This document shows positions 39,852-49,544 of a stretch of 64,000 nucleotides of DNA, one piece after another. This stretch comes from Gracilaria gracilis (taxonomy: Eukaryota > Rhodophyta > Florideophyceae > Gracilariales > Gracilariaceae), in assembly GCA_030374805.1 (NCBI GenBank), contig JARGSG010000209.1, positions 124,001 through 188,000 on the forward strand, read 5' to 3'. Positions within the stretch are counted from its first letter, which is position 1, and the number at the start of each line of letters is the position of its first letter. Made by a program: the position numbers and the translations under genes. Under the pieces are notes generated by a model. That model was not told where the DNA came from, searched no databases, and saw only the letters and a list, made by a program, of their open reading frames with translations.

Positions 39852-42008
39852 ATGAACTTCATCGGCCGCCGTCGCCGATCTCAGAGGAGCAGCGGAGGCG
39901 CCATCGCCATCATGGAGCCGGCCGCGGCGGCGCGCTTCCTCAGCGCGAACAACTTGCTGCTGGCGCTGGCGGCGTCCACGCCGGCCATCGCGCGCACGCA
40001 CGCGCCCTTCTACCCGCGGCTGCACCAGCTGATCGCGTCGGCGCCGCCGCCGCACGCGTCGCTGCAGCGCGCGCTATCGCAGCTGTTGGTGGAGCCCGAC
40101 GCCGCCGCCGCCGCGCCGTACGTGCGCGACGGCGCGCTGCCGCCTGCGTCGTCGCCGCTGCCGCTGGCGCGGCTGCTGTGGCTGCTGCTGCGCCGCGCGC
40201 TGTCGTCGCCGCACGCGCTGGCGCAGCTGGTCTCGCTGCTGGAGCTGCACACGCACGCGCACGCGCAGCTGCGCGTCGCCTACTACCAGCGCCACTCGCG
40301 CGTGGCGCTGTTCCTGCGCAAGGCCGTGGTCGCCTTCCACTCGCTGTCGTTCGAGTCGCTCATGCGCCTGCACGACGCGCTGCGCCTCCAAAGCGAGCCG
40401 CCGCCGCCGCCGCACCAGCTCAGCACGCACGCGCGTCGCCTCGCCGCGTCGCACCCGCTACCGCCGCCGCTCTTCTCGCAGCTGCAGCAGCACGCATCGC
40501 GCGCCGCCGCCGCCGCCGCTGCCACCGCCGTCGAGGCGCGCTCGCCGCTCACCATGCTGACGCAGCTAGAGAGCGCGCGTCGCGCCGATCTATCCACCGC
40601 ACTCGCCGCCACTCACCGCCACTTTGACACGCACGCCGCGCAGCTACCGCCGCACCACGCCGCGCTGGCGCTAGGCATTCTGCACGCGCGCTTCTCCGCC
40701 GGCGCACACGCCACCGCCGCGCTGCGCGACGCGCTGCGCGCCGCGCAGGCCGCCGCCGACGTGGGCGCGCAGCGCGCCGCGCTGCAGTGGCTGGCGCGCG
40801 TGGAGCCGCCGTGCCACGCCGCGTCGCTGCTACGCCACGCGCGCGACGCGCCCGCTCTGGCGCGGCTGGCGCTGCTGTGCGACGCGCCGCCGCGCCCGCG
40901 CGCGCTGGCGTCGTCGCTGCGCGCGTCCGTGGACGCGCTGCTGCTGGCGGCCGCTGCGTGGCAGCTGCGCGCCGCGCTGCCCACCGCGCTGGGCGTTGCG
41001 CGCAGCGCGGTGCGGCGCGCGCAACTGCAACACGCGCCGCCTGCCGAGCTGGCGCGCGCCGCCGTCGCGCTCGCAGAGCTCACCGCCGCCGACGGCCACG
41101 CGCCGCGCGCAGAGCGCCTGCTGCTACGCTGCATGGCGCGAGTGCAGGCAGCGGCGGCGGCGGCGGCGGCGTCCACCGTGGCGCCGGAGCTGCTGTCGCT
41201 GCGTCGCGCGCTCACCGCCGTGCGCTTCGAGCGCGCCGTGGCCGCGGCGCAGCTGGTGCGCGCCGACACGCTGCGCCGGCGGCTGCATGCGTTTGCGGCG
41301 GCGGCGCAGGCGCACGCGCTGGCGCTCAGCGCGCCGGACGTGGCGCTGGACGCGCTGCGCGCCGACGCACGCTGGCTGTTGGCGCGCGGCCACGCGCGCG
41401 CCGCCGCCGCCGCCGCGCTGGCGCTGGCGCGCCGCGCCGCCGCGCTCGGACGCGCGTGGCGCGTGGCAGACGCGCTGCGCGTGCGCGCAGACGCGCTGCT
41501 GGCGGGCGGCGACGGCGCCGGCGCGCTGGCGCACGCGCTGCACGCCGCGTCGCTGGCGCACGCGCTGCGGCTGTGCGCGCCGCGCGTGCGCGCGCTGCTC
41601 AGCGCGGTGCGCGCGCTGCTGCGCTTGAACGCGCGCGCCGCGCACGCGCTGCGGCTGCTGCGACCGCTGCTGCCGCTCGCGCTGGAGGGGCTTGGCGCCG
41701 CCGTGCGCGCGCAAGCGCTCTTGCTGTACGCGCACTGCGTGGCAAAGCGCGCCGCGGAGCGCCGGCAGCGCCCGCCCGAGCAGGCGATGGCGCTGGCGCA
41801 GCGCGCGCTCCACGCCTTTCGACAGCTGCGCCATGCTAACGGCGTGCGCGATTGTCTGTATACGCTGGCGCGCCTGTACCACTGCACGCAGCAGTTTGCT
41901 CTGCGTAATCGCATGGCGTGTCTGTTTAGGCAGCACGTTCGCACAATTGGCACACCAGACGCTGTGCAACAAACAACAAACAGCCTCGTCGACCACGACC
42001 TCGTCTAA
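39852..42008 (+). CDS. APC5: anaphase-promoting complex subunit 5 (APC5)-like
   Basis: A 718-aa protein, extremely rich in Ala, Arg and Leu. APC5 is a TPR scaffold subunit of the APC/C ubiquitin ligase that drives mitotic exit. The diagnostic segment is HHAALALGILHARFSAGAHA followed by ALRDALRAAQAAADVGAQRA (about residues 268-310), equivalent to the APC5 signature in which small cells of the TPR array list daughter repeats. The C-terminus (VRDCLYTLARLYHCTQQF...RMACLFRQHV) also matches the family. The start may be ATG 39852 (MNFIGRRRR) or ATG 39912 (MEPAAAARFL). The very high GC of this gene produces long open frames on the other strand. Orthology rests on one good motif and overall TPR-like layout. 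Confidence 0.72.
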   Translation: MNFIGRRRRSQRSSGGAIAIMEPAAAARFLSANNLLLALAASTPAIARTHAPFYPRLHQLIASAPPPHASLQRALSQLLVEPDAAAAAPYVRDGALPPASSPLPLARLLWLLLRRALSSPHALAQLVSLLELHTHAHAQLRVAYYQRHSRVALFLRKAVVAFHSLSFESLMRLHDALRLQSEPPPPPHQLSTHARRLAASHPLPPPLFSQLQQHASRAAAAAAATAVEARSPLTMLTQLESARRADLSTALAATHRHFDTHAAQLPPHHAALALGILHARFSAGAHATAALRDALRAAQAAADVGAQRAALQWLARVEPPCHAASLLRHARDAPALARLALLCDAPPRPRALASSLRASVDALLLAAAAWQLRAALPTALGVARSAVRRAQLQHAPPAELARAAVALAELTAADGHAPRAERLLLRCMARVQAAAAAAAASTVAPELLSLRRALTAVRFERAVAAAQLVRADTLRRRLHAFAAAAQAHALALSAPDVALDALRADARWLLARGHARAAAAAALALARRAAALGRAWRVADALRVRADALLAGGDGAGALAHALHAASLAHALRLCAPRVRALLSAVRALLRLNARAAHALRLLRPLLPLALEGLGAAVRAQALLLYAHCVAKRAAERRQRPPEQAMALAQRALHAFRQLRHANGVRDCLYTLARLYHCTQQFALRNRMACLFRQHVRTIGTPDAVQQTTNSLVDHDLV

Positions 42009-42055
42009 CTCTCTCTATCGTATATATATATATATATATCTACACATACTACTTA
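42009..42055. terminator. 47-bp convergent spacer with (TA)n
   Basis: The stop codons of APC5 and the RCC1-like gene are 47 bp apart. The spacer is an AT-rich (TA)9-type run (about 42020-42038) and must supply both 3' ends. Confidence 0.55.
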
Positions 42056-43480
42056 CTAGAACGGCAGCGCCGCGCTGATTTCTTCGTGCTCCATCTTGTC
42101 GTTTGTGCGCAGCGCCTCGATCGTGCTCCGGCACGCCCGTTGCTTCCCGCTGTACGTTTCAAGTACAGCCGCCAGCTGCGCGCGGGCCTCCTCCTCCTGT
42201 CGCCGCCATTCCTCCACCGTGTCGCCCTCCTTGCTGCTCTCCACACACGACGCGTTGCTCAACCGTCTGGCGCACAGCATGGCGCGCGAGCTGCACGACG
42301 TCTCCTCCGCCACCTGCATCCACATGATGCAGTGAAAGTGAGCGCACGACACACGGCTCACACGCGCCGTAGAGTTGATGATCACCTTCACCGGCGCCTC
42401 GCTCTTGCCGTTTCCATTGTTTCCCAGCTGCCCGTACGTGTTGTTGCCCCACGCAAACACTTGGTGCTCCGAGTTCATCACCATGGTAAAGTTATGTCCG
42501 CATTTCACGTCCACCACAAACTGCTCCACCAGCGCCTCCACCAGCTTGGGTCGCACCACGTCGCGAAAATCGCAGTGACCGCACTGTCCGTCCGACCCGC
42601 ACCCCCACGTATACACCGCGCCAGTGTTGGTCACAGCCGCCGAATGTCGATCGCCGCTGGAAATCGCCACTACCACCAACCCCTGCAGGCCCTCAATCAG
42701 CTTGGGTCTCAGAACGGTGTCGCCCTTGTTGCCGCACCCCAGCTGCCCAAATTCGTTGGAGCCCCAGCCAAAGACGCGCCCGTCGTTGGTGATGGCGAAC
42801 GAGTGCCGATCGCCGCACGACAGGTAGCACACGCTCTCGTGCGACAGCTCTGGGATGATGGTCGGCACGTCACGGTCCTTGCTATCACCGAGCCCCAGCT
42901 GACCATGCGCGCCCCACCCCCACGACCACACCTCGCCGTCCTCCGTCAGCACCAGGTTGTTGTGATAGCCCGCAGTGATGGCCACCGCGTTGTGAGAGAT
43001 GAGCCTCTCCACGCACGTCGGCTGCGCGCGAATCTTCTCATCGCCATGGCCCAAGCGCCCGTTCTTGCCACCGCCCCAGGTGAACACAAAGCCGCTGGTG
43101 GTGCGCGCAATGGTATGGTAGCGTCCACAATACACATCGGCCACAGGAAGCGACGAGCTAGCGCCGTCCTTGGACGCTGTGCCCTCGTCGTCCTTCTTGA
43201 TGCTAGCGGGAGGTATCAGAAACACCTGTGTAGCATCGCACATATCGATACGATCGCCCAGCCCGAGCTGGCCGTACTGGCTGTAGCCGAACACGAACAG
43301 GCGGTTGTCAGCGAGCACGACGGCGGTGTGACCGCCTCCACACGCGGCCTGGCGCACGGACACGCCCTCAAAGCCGGACACCTTCTCGGGGATGCGCGCG
43401 TCGGTGCCGACAAACGCGCGCCCCAAGCGGTAGTTCTTGGCTCGACCCCACGTCCACACGGTGCTTTCCGCGGCGGCCAT
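42056..43480 (-). CDS. RCC1-like beta-propeller protein
   Basis: A 474-aa protein with seven RCC1 repeats, each marked by a W/F-x-WG...GQLG pair: TVWTWGRAKNYRLG, LFVFGYSQYGQLGLGD, FVFTWGGGKNGRLGHGD, VWSWGWGAHGQLGLGD, VFGWGSNEFGQLGCGN, VYTWGCGSDGQCGHCD and VFAWGNNTYGQLG. RCC1 proper is the nuclear Ran GEF on chromatin; many RCC1-family proteins do other jobs, and this one is not clearly the GEF. A C-terminal extension of about 80 residues (EEWRRQEEEARAQLAAVLE) is predicted coiled coil. The start is ATG 43480. The gene is convergent with APC5. Confidence 0.9.
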   Translation of the reverse strand: MAAAESTVWTWGRAKNYRLGRAFVGTDARIPEKVSGFEGVSVRQAACGGGHTAVVLADNRLFVFGYSQYGQLGLGDRIDMCDATQVFLIPPASIKKDDEGTASKDGASSSLPVADVYCGRYHTIARTTSGFVFTWGGGKNGRLGHGDEKIRAQPTCVERLISHNAVAITAGYHNNLVLTEDGEVWSWGWGAHGQLGLGDSKDRDVPTIIPELSHESVCYLSCGDRHSFAITNDGRVFGWGSNEFGQLGCGNKGDTVLRPKLIEGLQGLVVVAISSGDRHSAAVTNTGAVYTWGCGSDGQCGHCDFRDVVRPKLVEALVEQFVVDVKCGHNFTMVMNSEHQVFAWGNNTYGQLGNNGNGKSEAPVKVIINSTARVSRVSCAHFHCIMWMQVAEETSCSSRAMLCARRLSNASCVESSKEGDTVEEWRRQEEEARAQLAAVLETYSGKQRACRSTIEALRTNDKMEHEEISAALPF

Positions 43481-43877
43481 GGCGGGCTACAGAGCTGTTG
43501 GGCGGAGCGATTGCGAGCGGCGTGAACAGTTGGCGCGGAGCTGTGTCATGTACGATTGCACCGTTGGCGGCGCGTTGCAAAGCGAAGAAGAAAGCGTAGC
43601 TTAGAAAAGTTAGATACCCCTTGGTATGGATAGCTCTAGAGCTCTATCCTCCTAGATCCTCCTAGTAGCTAGAGCAGGCGTAATTTATATCTACAACGCG
43701 CCGACCGAGCGCAACGCTGACCAACACACCGCGTCAAGGTGTAGAATGCTACCAACGGTACGACGGTACCGACGGTACCGACGGTACTGTACCTGCTGCG
43801 AATGTCAAAATTATGAAACGCGCGCGTGGGTGCCCCACCGCCCGCCCGCCTGCATGACAGTACCGCGCAGTGGGCGC
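43481..43877. other. intergenic, short GGTAC repeats
   Basis: No gene. A CGACGGTAC-type 10-bp motif repeats three to four times at about 43752-43790. An inverted TAGCTCTAGAGCT-like stretch lies near 43630. Both may belong to the 3' side of the WDR44-like gene and the promoter of the RCC1-like gene. Confidence 0.5.
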
Positions 43878-45434
43878 TCAGCAGCAGCCAAACACGCGCA
43901 GTACGCCATCGTCGCTCGCTGTCACAATCACCAGCCCGCTGGTGACCGATTTGGACAATGCGCCGCGTACGCTCAGCGCGCGTTCCGGCACCATCTTGGG
44001 CGCGAACACGGCCGCCGTCAGCTCGCCGCCCTCCTGCGCCACAAAGTATTCGTACGCGTTTCCGCCCCCGTCCTTTCGCTGCTGCGTGCTGCTTTCGTCC
44101 TCATGCACCGGCTTCTTCATGGTGCGCCCCACCGCCTGCGGCACCCGGTACAGCGAGTAGTCCACCTCCCAGATGTACACCATTCGGCCCTCCGACCCGC
44201 ACAGCACGTATCGACCGCCCGGCGCGAACGACGCTGTCAGTCGTGAGTGGTTGTTCTGATGGCCCAAGAACTTTGTCAGGATCGACTTGTCGTCCAGTCG
44301 GTACAGACGCAGCCGAGAATCGTTGGACGACACAATCACCTTGTCGCTCTTTCCGTAGAAGCGAAAGCCACAAATCTTCTTTCCCTGCGCGTTCTTGGCG
44401 CGCCGCGAGCGAACGTCCAGCTGCGTGGTGTGTTTAAACTGCCATTCGCCCTGAATCTCGTCAAACAGCCCGTAAAACTTGCACCGCCCGTTGTTAGTAC
44501 CCACCAGCGCAGTGGTGCCGTCCGGCGTGATGGCGCACGCAGTGATCAAGTCGTCCGTCTCCGCCTTGCACAGCACCTTGCGTTCCTTCAGATGCCACAT
44601 GGTCACAATTCCGTTCGCCATGCCGGATATGCAAATCTGCTCATCGGTAGGATGGAACGCAACACTAGTCACAAAGTCATAGTGCAAAAAGCGTCGAAGA
44701 CACGCCTTTGAGTTGGGGTGCCACAGACGGATGGTCTTGTCCATGCTAGCCGACAGCAAAAAGTGGTTCTTGCTCCAGCTCAACGCGGTGATATCCGAAC
44801 TATGTCCCTTGAACACAGCAGCCGGCGCGCCCCTTCTAAAGTACATGTACGCCGAATGCGTACCATTCACGCCAGTGCCGCGCGCATCCTGCAAGTAACA
44901 ATCCACATCCCACAGCTTTATCAACGCATCCTGTCCAGCAGACGCCAGATACGTGCCCAACTTGTTAAACTCAATCACGCGAATCGCGCCATGGTGCGCC
45001 GCAACGCGCTGCCACCGATACACCGTACCAAAGCGCCGATCCCTCTCCCTCTTCCGATGCACCACAACGCGCACATGGTCGGCCGGTTGCAGCGTATTAT
45101 ACATGCGCTGCAGCTCATCCGAGCGCGCGCGCTTCTGCAAAGCCGGCCTCGGTCTGAGCGGCGCGGGCGGCACGGGCGGCATGGGCGCCACAGGCGGTCG
45201 CCCGCCGCTCTGCGCCACGCTGGGCGGCAACGGCTGCATGACGGACGCCGGCTTGGCGGACGCCACCAGCGGCGGCACGGTGCTCTTCTCCACCCATTCG
45301 TGGTCCGTAACGTAGCTGCGCATGCCCGTGTCCAGGTCCTTGAGCAGGAAGTGCTCGATGCGCGGCGGCTTGTGCGCGGTCGGCGGCGCGCGCGGCGCGA
45401 CAACGGGAGAAGAAGGCGCTGAATTGGACGCCAT
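43878..45434 (-). CDS. WDR44-like WD40 protein
   Basis: A 518-aa protein. WDR44 (rabphilin-11) binds Rab11-GTP in endosomal recycling. The resemblance is specific rather than generic WD40: GHSSDITALSWSKNHFLLSA, SMDKTIRLWHPNSKACLRRF, DFVTSVAFHPTDEQICISG, TTALVGTNNGRCKFYGL, DVRSRRAKNAQGKKICGFRF, SNDSRLRLYRLDDKSILTKF and GSEGRMVYIWEVD all match the order of the WDR44 propeller. The N-terminal 120 residues are Pro/Ala-rich and shorter than in animal WDR44. The start is ATG 45434. An insertion with Ser/Gln-rich sequence precedes the last blade. Confidence 0.85.
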   Translation of the reverse strand: MASNSAPSSPVVAPRAPPTAHKPPRIEHFLLKDLDTGMRSYVTDHEWVEKSTVPPLVASAKPASVMQPLPPSVAQSGGRPPVAPMPPVPPAPLRPRPALQKRARSDELQRMYNTLQPADHVRVVVHRKRERDRRFGTVYRWQRVAAHHGAIRVIEFNKLGTYLASAGQDALIKLWDVDCYLQDARGTGVNGTHSAYMYFRRGAPAAVFKGHSSDITALSWSKNHFLLSASMDKTIRLWHPNSKACLRRFLHYDFVTSVAFHPTDEQICISGMANGIVTMWHLKERKVLCKAETDDLITACAITPDGTTALVGTNNGRCKFYGLFDEIQGEWQFKHTTQLDVRSRRAKNAQGKKICGFRFYGKSDKVIVSSNDSRLRLYRLDDKSILTKFLGHQNNHSRLTASFAPGGRYVLCGSEGRMVYIWEVDYSLYRVPQAVGRTMKKPVHEDESSTQQRKDGGGNAYEYFVAQEGGELTAAVFAPKMVPERALSVRGALSKSVTSGLVIVTASDDGVLRVFGCC

Positions 45435-45939
45435 GCGTTCGCTGCGCCGGCTGCGCGGCTGGGCTGCGCGGCTGGGCTGCGCAGTTGGGACGCGCGTCGC
45501 GTGTCGCGCTCCTTGTAACTTATCTACCTAACCAGCCCCTTAGATAACTGGGACGCCATGTAAGAACGGGCCTTGTCTGCCGTTGTTATAGTTGTTGTTT
45601 AGCACTTGATGATTCACACGTCCTTCTTCACCGACACGTCCACGCAGCCGCGCCGCGCCAGCGTCCACACGTGTGTACGGGCTGCGCAGCGCTCAATTTT
45701 GGCGCCAAAAACACCGCCACGAAGCGAAACACCACCACGCAGCGCGCAACACCCGCGGGCGCGATTCGGCGGCGCATCGACCGGTCGCGCCTCGTCCCCA
45801 GTGCAGCCCCATCGTCCGTGTGCGCCGCGCCGTCGCCACACACCCGCGCCCACCGTCGCCGCCCACCCCGCCGTCACCGCCCGCCCCGCCGTCGCCGCCC
45901 GCCCCGCCCCTGTCGTCCGCCGCCGTTGCCGCCGCGCCC
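45435..45939. promoter_or_regulatory. divergent promoter, WDR44-like / CAF-1
   Basis: A 505-bp region lies between two divergent start codons. The open frame running from 45673 into the CAF-1 gene begins with GTG and has no ATG before 45940, so this part is treated as untranslated. Confidence 0.6.
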
Positions 45940-48900
45940 ATGTCGGACGCCCCGCGTCTCGCGCCGGCCGCCGCCGCCGTGCCGCCGCGCACCTCGTCGC
46001 CGTACGCGCCGCCGCCGCCGCCGCCGCCGCCCGCCTCGTCGCCGCCCGCCGCTGGCGTGGCGGCGTCGCCGCGTCAACCCGCGCCGTCGCGCGCTTTCGC
46101 GCCGTTCGCCGCCACTTTTCCCATGTACATGCCCGCGCGCACGCACATGCAGCTGCAGACGGCGCCTGCCACTGTGCGTCGCGGTCTCGCGCCTGTTGGC
46201 GCGTCGGCGCGGCCTTCTGCTGCTGCTCGACAGGACGTGCCGTCTTTGCCCTCGGCTGTGGCTCGGCCTTCTGCTGCTGCTCGACAGGACGTGCCGTCTT
46301 TGCCTTCGGCTGTGGCTCGAATGCGCATGGCGTCTCAGTCGTCGTCGGCTGTTGCTCCACATCGCGTGGCGTCTCAGTCGTCCCCTGTTGCTCCACAGCG
46401 TGTTTCATCTCTGCCGTCGGCTGTTGCTCCACATCGCCTGGCGTCTCAGTCGTCGCCTGTTGTTCCACAGCGTGTTTCATCTCTGCCGTCGGCTGTTGCT
46501 CCACATCGCCTGGCGTCTCATTCGTCGGCTGTTGCTCCACAGCCCATGGCATCTCAGCCTCCGGCTGCGGCTCAGCAGCGCGTGTCGTCTCGGACGATGA
46601 CTGTTGCTCAACAGCACATGTCATCTCAGCCATCGGTTTTGGCTCAGCAGCGCGTGTCGTTTCAGCCGTCGGCTGTGGCTCAACAGCACATGTCGTCTCA
46701 ACTATTGGCTCTGGCTCAACAGCGCATGTCATCCCCGCCGTCGGCTGTTGCTCAACAGCGCATGTCCTCTCTGCCGTCGCCTGTTTCTCAACAGCAAATG
46801 TCGTCTCTGCCGCTGGCTGTGGCTCAACAGCCCAAATCATTCCCGCCCTCGGCTGTGGCTCAACAGCGCATGTCATCTCAGCCGTCGGCGGTGGCTCAAC
46901 AGCGCGTGTCGTCTCAGCCCTCGGCAGTCGCAGTACAGCCCGCGCAGCACGGCGTGCAGCTCGCACAGAACGCCAAGCAGTTCTGTCGCAGTCGCATTGT
47001 GCCGCGTGCACGCGAGCCTACGTTGATACATTACTACCAACGACTGCACAACACCGTTGAAGAGGCTACGCGCTTCTCGTTAAATCTTCGTTTCCCGTCT
47101 GACGGCATGCCACCCGATCCGACGCAGATCGCGCGTGTCGTTGCTCACGAGCTACAGGGTGTTCTCGGCTCTGAGGTCAACTCGTTGGTAGCAAAGCATG
47201 CGTCGGACAAGTCATATGTTCAAGCTTTCCGATCCAATGTGGCTGGTCACTTTGTCGAATACGGCGTGTCTGGAACTCATCTGTCGTACATTTCCGACGC
47301 GCTCATGGCCACGCCTGAAAGCTCACTGTCTTCGACGCCGCCTCCCACCCCACCGCAGCTGATGCACTCGCACCCCGTCGTGGAACGAGTGCGCGTGCGA
47401 GTGTTTGAGGCTGAGATTACTCATCTGCCGTTGGCGTTTGTCGAGCAGCTCGTCAAGACCCGGCGCGCCATGCGTCGCTTCAAATCTCGCATCGAGCTGC
47501 ACGTGCGCATCATCCTCGCGCTCGAGGGGAAGGGACGTAAGGTCAGCGACGCGCAGCTGGATCGCTTGAAACTGCAATTAGAGAAGGCTGATCAACAAGC
47601 CGAAAACGAGCGCAAGCGCAGGATGGCTGCTGAAGCAGCGAAGCTCGAGAAGGAACGGCGTGCAAAAGAGGCCGCCAAACAGAGTGAGAGGAATGGACTG
47701 AAGGAGAAGGAAATGAAGAAGCGCCGTCGTCAGGAGAATGCGCAGGCCTCCTTTATGAAGCGCTTTGTGAAACCCAAGATTGAGGAGCGTCAGCGGGACG
47801 ATGCTCAGCATGTTCGCTACGTGCCTCGCGAGCGTTCCGGTCATTATGCGCAAGAGGTTGCGGACGATCCAGATGTCATGAGCGTCGACTGGTGGCTGCT
47901 ATCTGAACTACAGTTCATGTCCATATCGGCACTGGACCAACTACTCAAGGAAGGAGCAAGCGATCTCAAGTCCCATCTAGTGGATTGTGCCATGCGGAGA
48001 AAGGAAGCGGAAAAGACTATCATCAGCGTTCTTCAAGACTACCGTGTTCGCCGTCGCGCTCCTTGCGATGATCGCTACCCGCGATTTGCGAGAAAGCGCG
48101 CTGAAGTGCGAGGGCGAGGGAAGCAGGGCGTGATCAAACTGCTACAGTTTGACGAGAACTATCGGCCTGCGTACTACGGTACATTTCGCAAGTCAAGAGT
48201 GGTTACGGGTCGTCGGCCATTCAGAAAGGATAGTGAGCTGGACTATGATCACGATAGTGACGCTGAATGGGAGGAGGAGGAGGGCGAGGACATCCAAGAT
48301 GTGGAGGATGATAAAGAGCTCGCCAGTGAAGAAGCCGAACTAAGAAAGTTGTACGGCAGTGATGACGAGGATGATGATGACTTTCTGGACGATGATGAAG
48401 CTGGGGATGATGATGATGACGACGACGAAGGGGACGATGGCAGTGGGCAGAACGGGGATACAGAAAAGAAGGACAAGAAAGGCGAGATTATAGACTTGAC
48501 GAAGAATACGCAAAAGGATTCGCAGAAAGCGCGCGATATCGCGCGATTGAAACGCAGAAAAGCGCTGATGGGATCGGTGCTTGTCGAAGGCGTGAGCTTT
48601 ACTGGGGCGAGCAAGTTGGACGCGTATCCGGTAAGCACGTTTACCAACTCGAAACCGATACAAATGTTCAACCCGTTCGTGTTCTCCGCGTCTGACATAG
48701 TTGCGGAACATCTCAAGACAAAGGTGCCTTCTACTCGAGCGGCCAGAGCGAGCAACATCGACGAGCAGGCCAAACTGGATCTGGCGGTGGCTCTGGTGAA
48801 CGATGGCTCAAATCGGGACCGCATCGTGTTGCAATTTTGTGAGAGTAGACGAACTAGAGGGCTGAATGTTCCGGCAAAAAGTGAGGTGGTTCGAGCCATT

Positions 48901-49059
48901 TCTGAAATGGCAAGCAGGGAGAAACGCGACGGTGACACTAGGGCGGTTTGGCATCTCAACGACGCCAAGCTGGAGAGAATGGTGCAGCAGATGGGTATTC
49001 AAAGACGGCCGATTGGCACGGCTGGACCGATTACCACGCCTTTGTCGATGATGAAGTAG
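45940..49059 (+). CDS. chromatin assembly factor 1 large subunit (CAF-1 p150/FAS1)
   Basis: A 1039-aa histone H3-H4 chaperone subunit that loads nucleosomes behind replication forks. The start is the first in-frame ATG, 45940 (MSDAPRLAPAAAA). Order: a Pro/Ala-rich N-terminus, then 17 or so 12-aa repeats, and a KER region at about 540-605 (ERKRRMAAEAAKLEKERRAK). The diagnostic block LLQFDENYRPAYYGTFRKSR (about 730) precedes LDYDHDSDAEWEEEEGED, and an acidic ED-type stretch covers about 800-840. A C-terminal winged-helix-like segment ends NVPAKSEVVRAISEM...RAVWHL. The p150 block leaves little doubt. The repeat array is unusual for the family. Confidence 0.92.
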   Translation: MSDAPRLAPAAAAVPPRTSSPYAPPPPPPPPASSPPAAGVAASPRQPAPSRAFAPFAATFPMYMPARTHMQLQTAPATVRRGLAPVGASARPSAAARQDVPSLPSAVARPSAAARQDVPSLPSAVARMRMASQSSSAVAPHRVASQSSPVAPQRVSSLPSAVAPHRLASQSSPVVPQRVSSLPSAVAPHRLASHSSAVAPQPMASQPPAAAQQRVSSRTMTVAQQHMSSQPSVLAQQRVSFQPSAVAQQHMSSQLLALAQQRMSSPPSAVAQQRMSSLPSPVSQQQMSSLPLAVAQQPKSFPPSAVAQQRMSSQPSAVAQQRVSSQPSAVAVQPAQHGVQLAQNAKQFCRSRIVPRAREPTLIHYYQRLHNTVEEATRFSLNLRFPSDGMPPDPTQIARVVAHELQGVLGSEVNSLVAKHASDKSYVQAFRSNVAGHFVEYGVSGTHLSYISDALMATPESSLSSTPPPTPPQLMHSHPVVERVRVRVFEAEITHLPLAFVEQLVKTRRAMRRFKSRIELHVRIILALEGKGRKVSDAQLDRLKLQLEKADQQAENERKRRMAAEAAKLEKERRAKEAAKQSERNGLKEKEMKKRRRQENAQASFMKRFVKPKIEERQRDDAQHVRYVPRERSGHYAQEVADDPDVMSVDWWLLSELQFMSISALDQLLKEGASDLKSHLVDCAMRRKEAEKTIISVLQDYRVRRRAPCDDRYPRFARKRAEVRGRGKQGVIKLLQFDENYRPAYYGTFRKSRVVTGRRPFRKDSELDYDHDSDAEWEEEEGEDIQDVEDDKELASEEAELRKLYGSDDEDDDDFLDDDEAGDDDDDDDEGDDGSGQNGDTEKKDKKGEIIDLTKNTQKDSQKARDIARLKRRKALMGSVLVEGVSFTGASKLDAYPVSTFTNSKPIQMFNPFVFSASDIVAEHLKTKVPSTRAARASNIDEQAKLDLAVALVNDGSNRDRIVLQFCESRRTRGLNVPAKSEVVRAISEMASREKRDGDTRAVWHLNDAKLERMVQQMGIQRRPIGTAGPITTPLSMMK
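46213..46935 (+). repeat. tandem repeats in the CAF-1 N-terminus
   Basis: Two 54-bp units (RPSAAARQDVPSLPSAVA) are followed by about 17 units of 36 bp coding for S-S-x-P-S-A-V-A-Q-Q-R-M/V. The unit length is a multiple of three, so frames stay open on both strands. Confidence 0.88.
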
Positions 49060-49544
49060 CTACTACGATACTTTATCATTTTGCTATATTTTTAAACGAA
49101 TATGTGCTCGAGCGTGAGGCCAAAAGTGAATCTTGAAGTGGCAGCAATGGGTGGCGGCGCGCACGCACGATATTTTGGAACGCGCCAATCAAACGCCGCG
49201 CAGAGTCAAACGACACGTGCCGCTTCACAGAAACGCAGCCCGGCAACGGTAGGGATTTCGTCCGGCGAGCTGCGCTTTGGGGGATTCGCGAGCGCTGCGT
49301 GCCACCATTCCAGTGCCGCTCAATGCAGTTCTCGCGCAGATTTCCGCAGCTGCGCTGACCACACCTCACGGCGCGTTTTTCCTCAACGTGCCGGACGTAC
49401 TTTCGTACTGGTATATGTGAGCACCGTCGCTCTCTCCTTCTCAGTCTCACTTGGTCATCCCTTCCACCCCCCTCTCCACAGCCGTGTACTTTCTTCCTCG
49501 CCTTTCGGTGCGCTTTTTCGTTTGTTTGTTCATTCTTGTCAAGT
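49060..49544. promoter_or_regulatory. LHC upstream region
   Basis: No gene; the open frames here are short and motif-free. A CT-rich stretch (about 49430-49500) precedes the start codon, as expected for an algal core promoter or leader. Confidence 0.45.

Noticed and set aside
39684..40055. N-terminal extension of the SDR gene to 40055
   Set aside because: It overlaps APC5 antisense, is Arg-rich and lacks similarity; ATG 39683 with a membrane segment is the natural start.
40613..41953. 446-codon and other long frames opposite or alongside APC5
   Set aside because: Extreme GC content keeps all frames open; products are Arg/Ala/Ser-rich without motifs.
42086..43525. 479-codon open frame antisense to the RCC1-like gene
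   Set aside because: The sense strand has seven clear RCC1 repeats; the antisense frame is a GC-rich shadow.
45673..45939. N-terminal extension of CAF-1
   Set aside because: The first codon is GTG and there is no ATG before 45940.
45614..47011. 465-codon open frame antisense to the CAF-1 N-terminus
   Set aside because: It mirrors the 36-bp and 54-bp tandem repeats of the sense gene; sense-strand motifs identify CAF-1.
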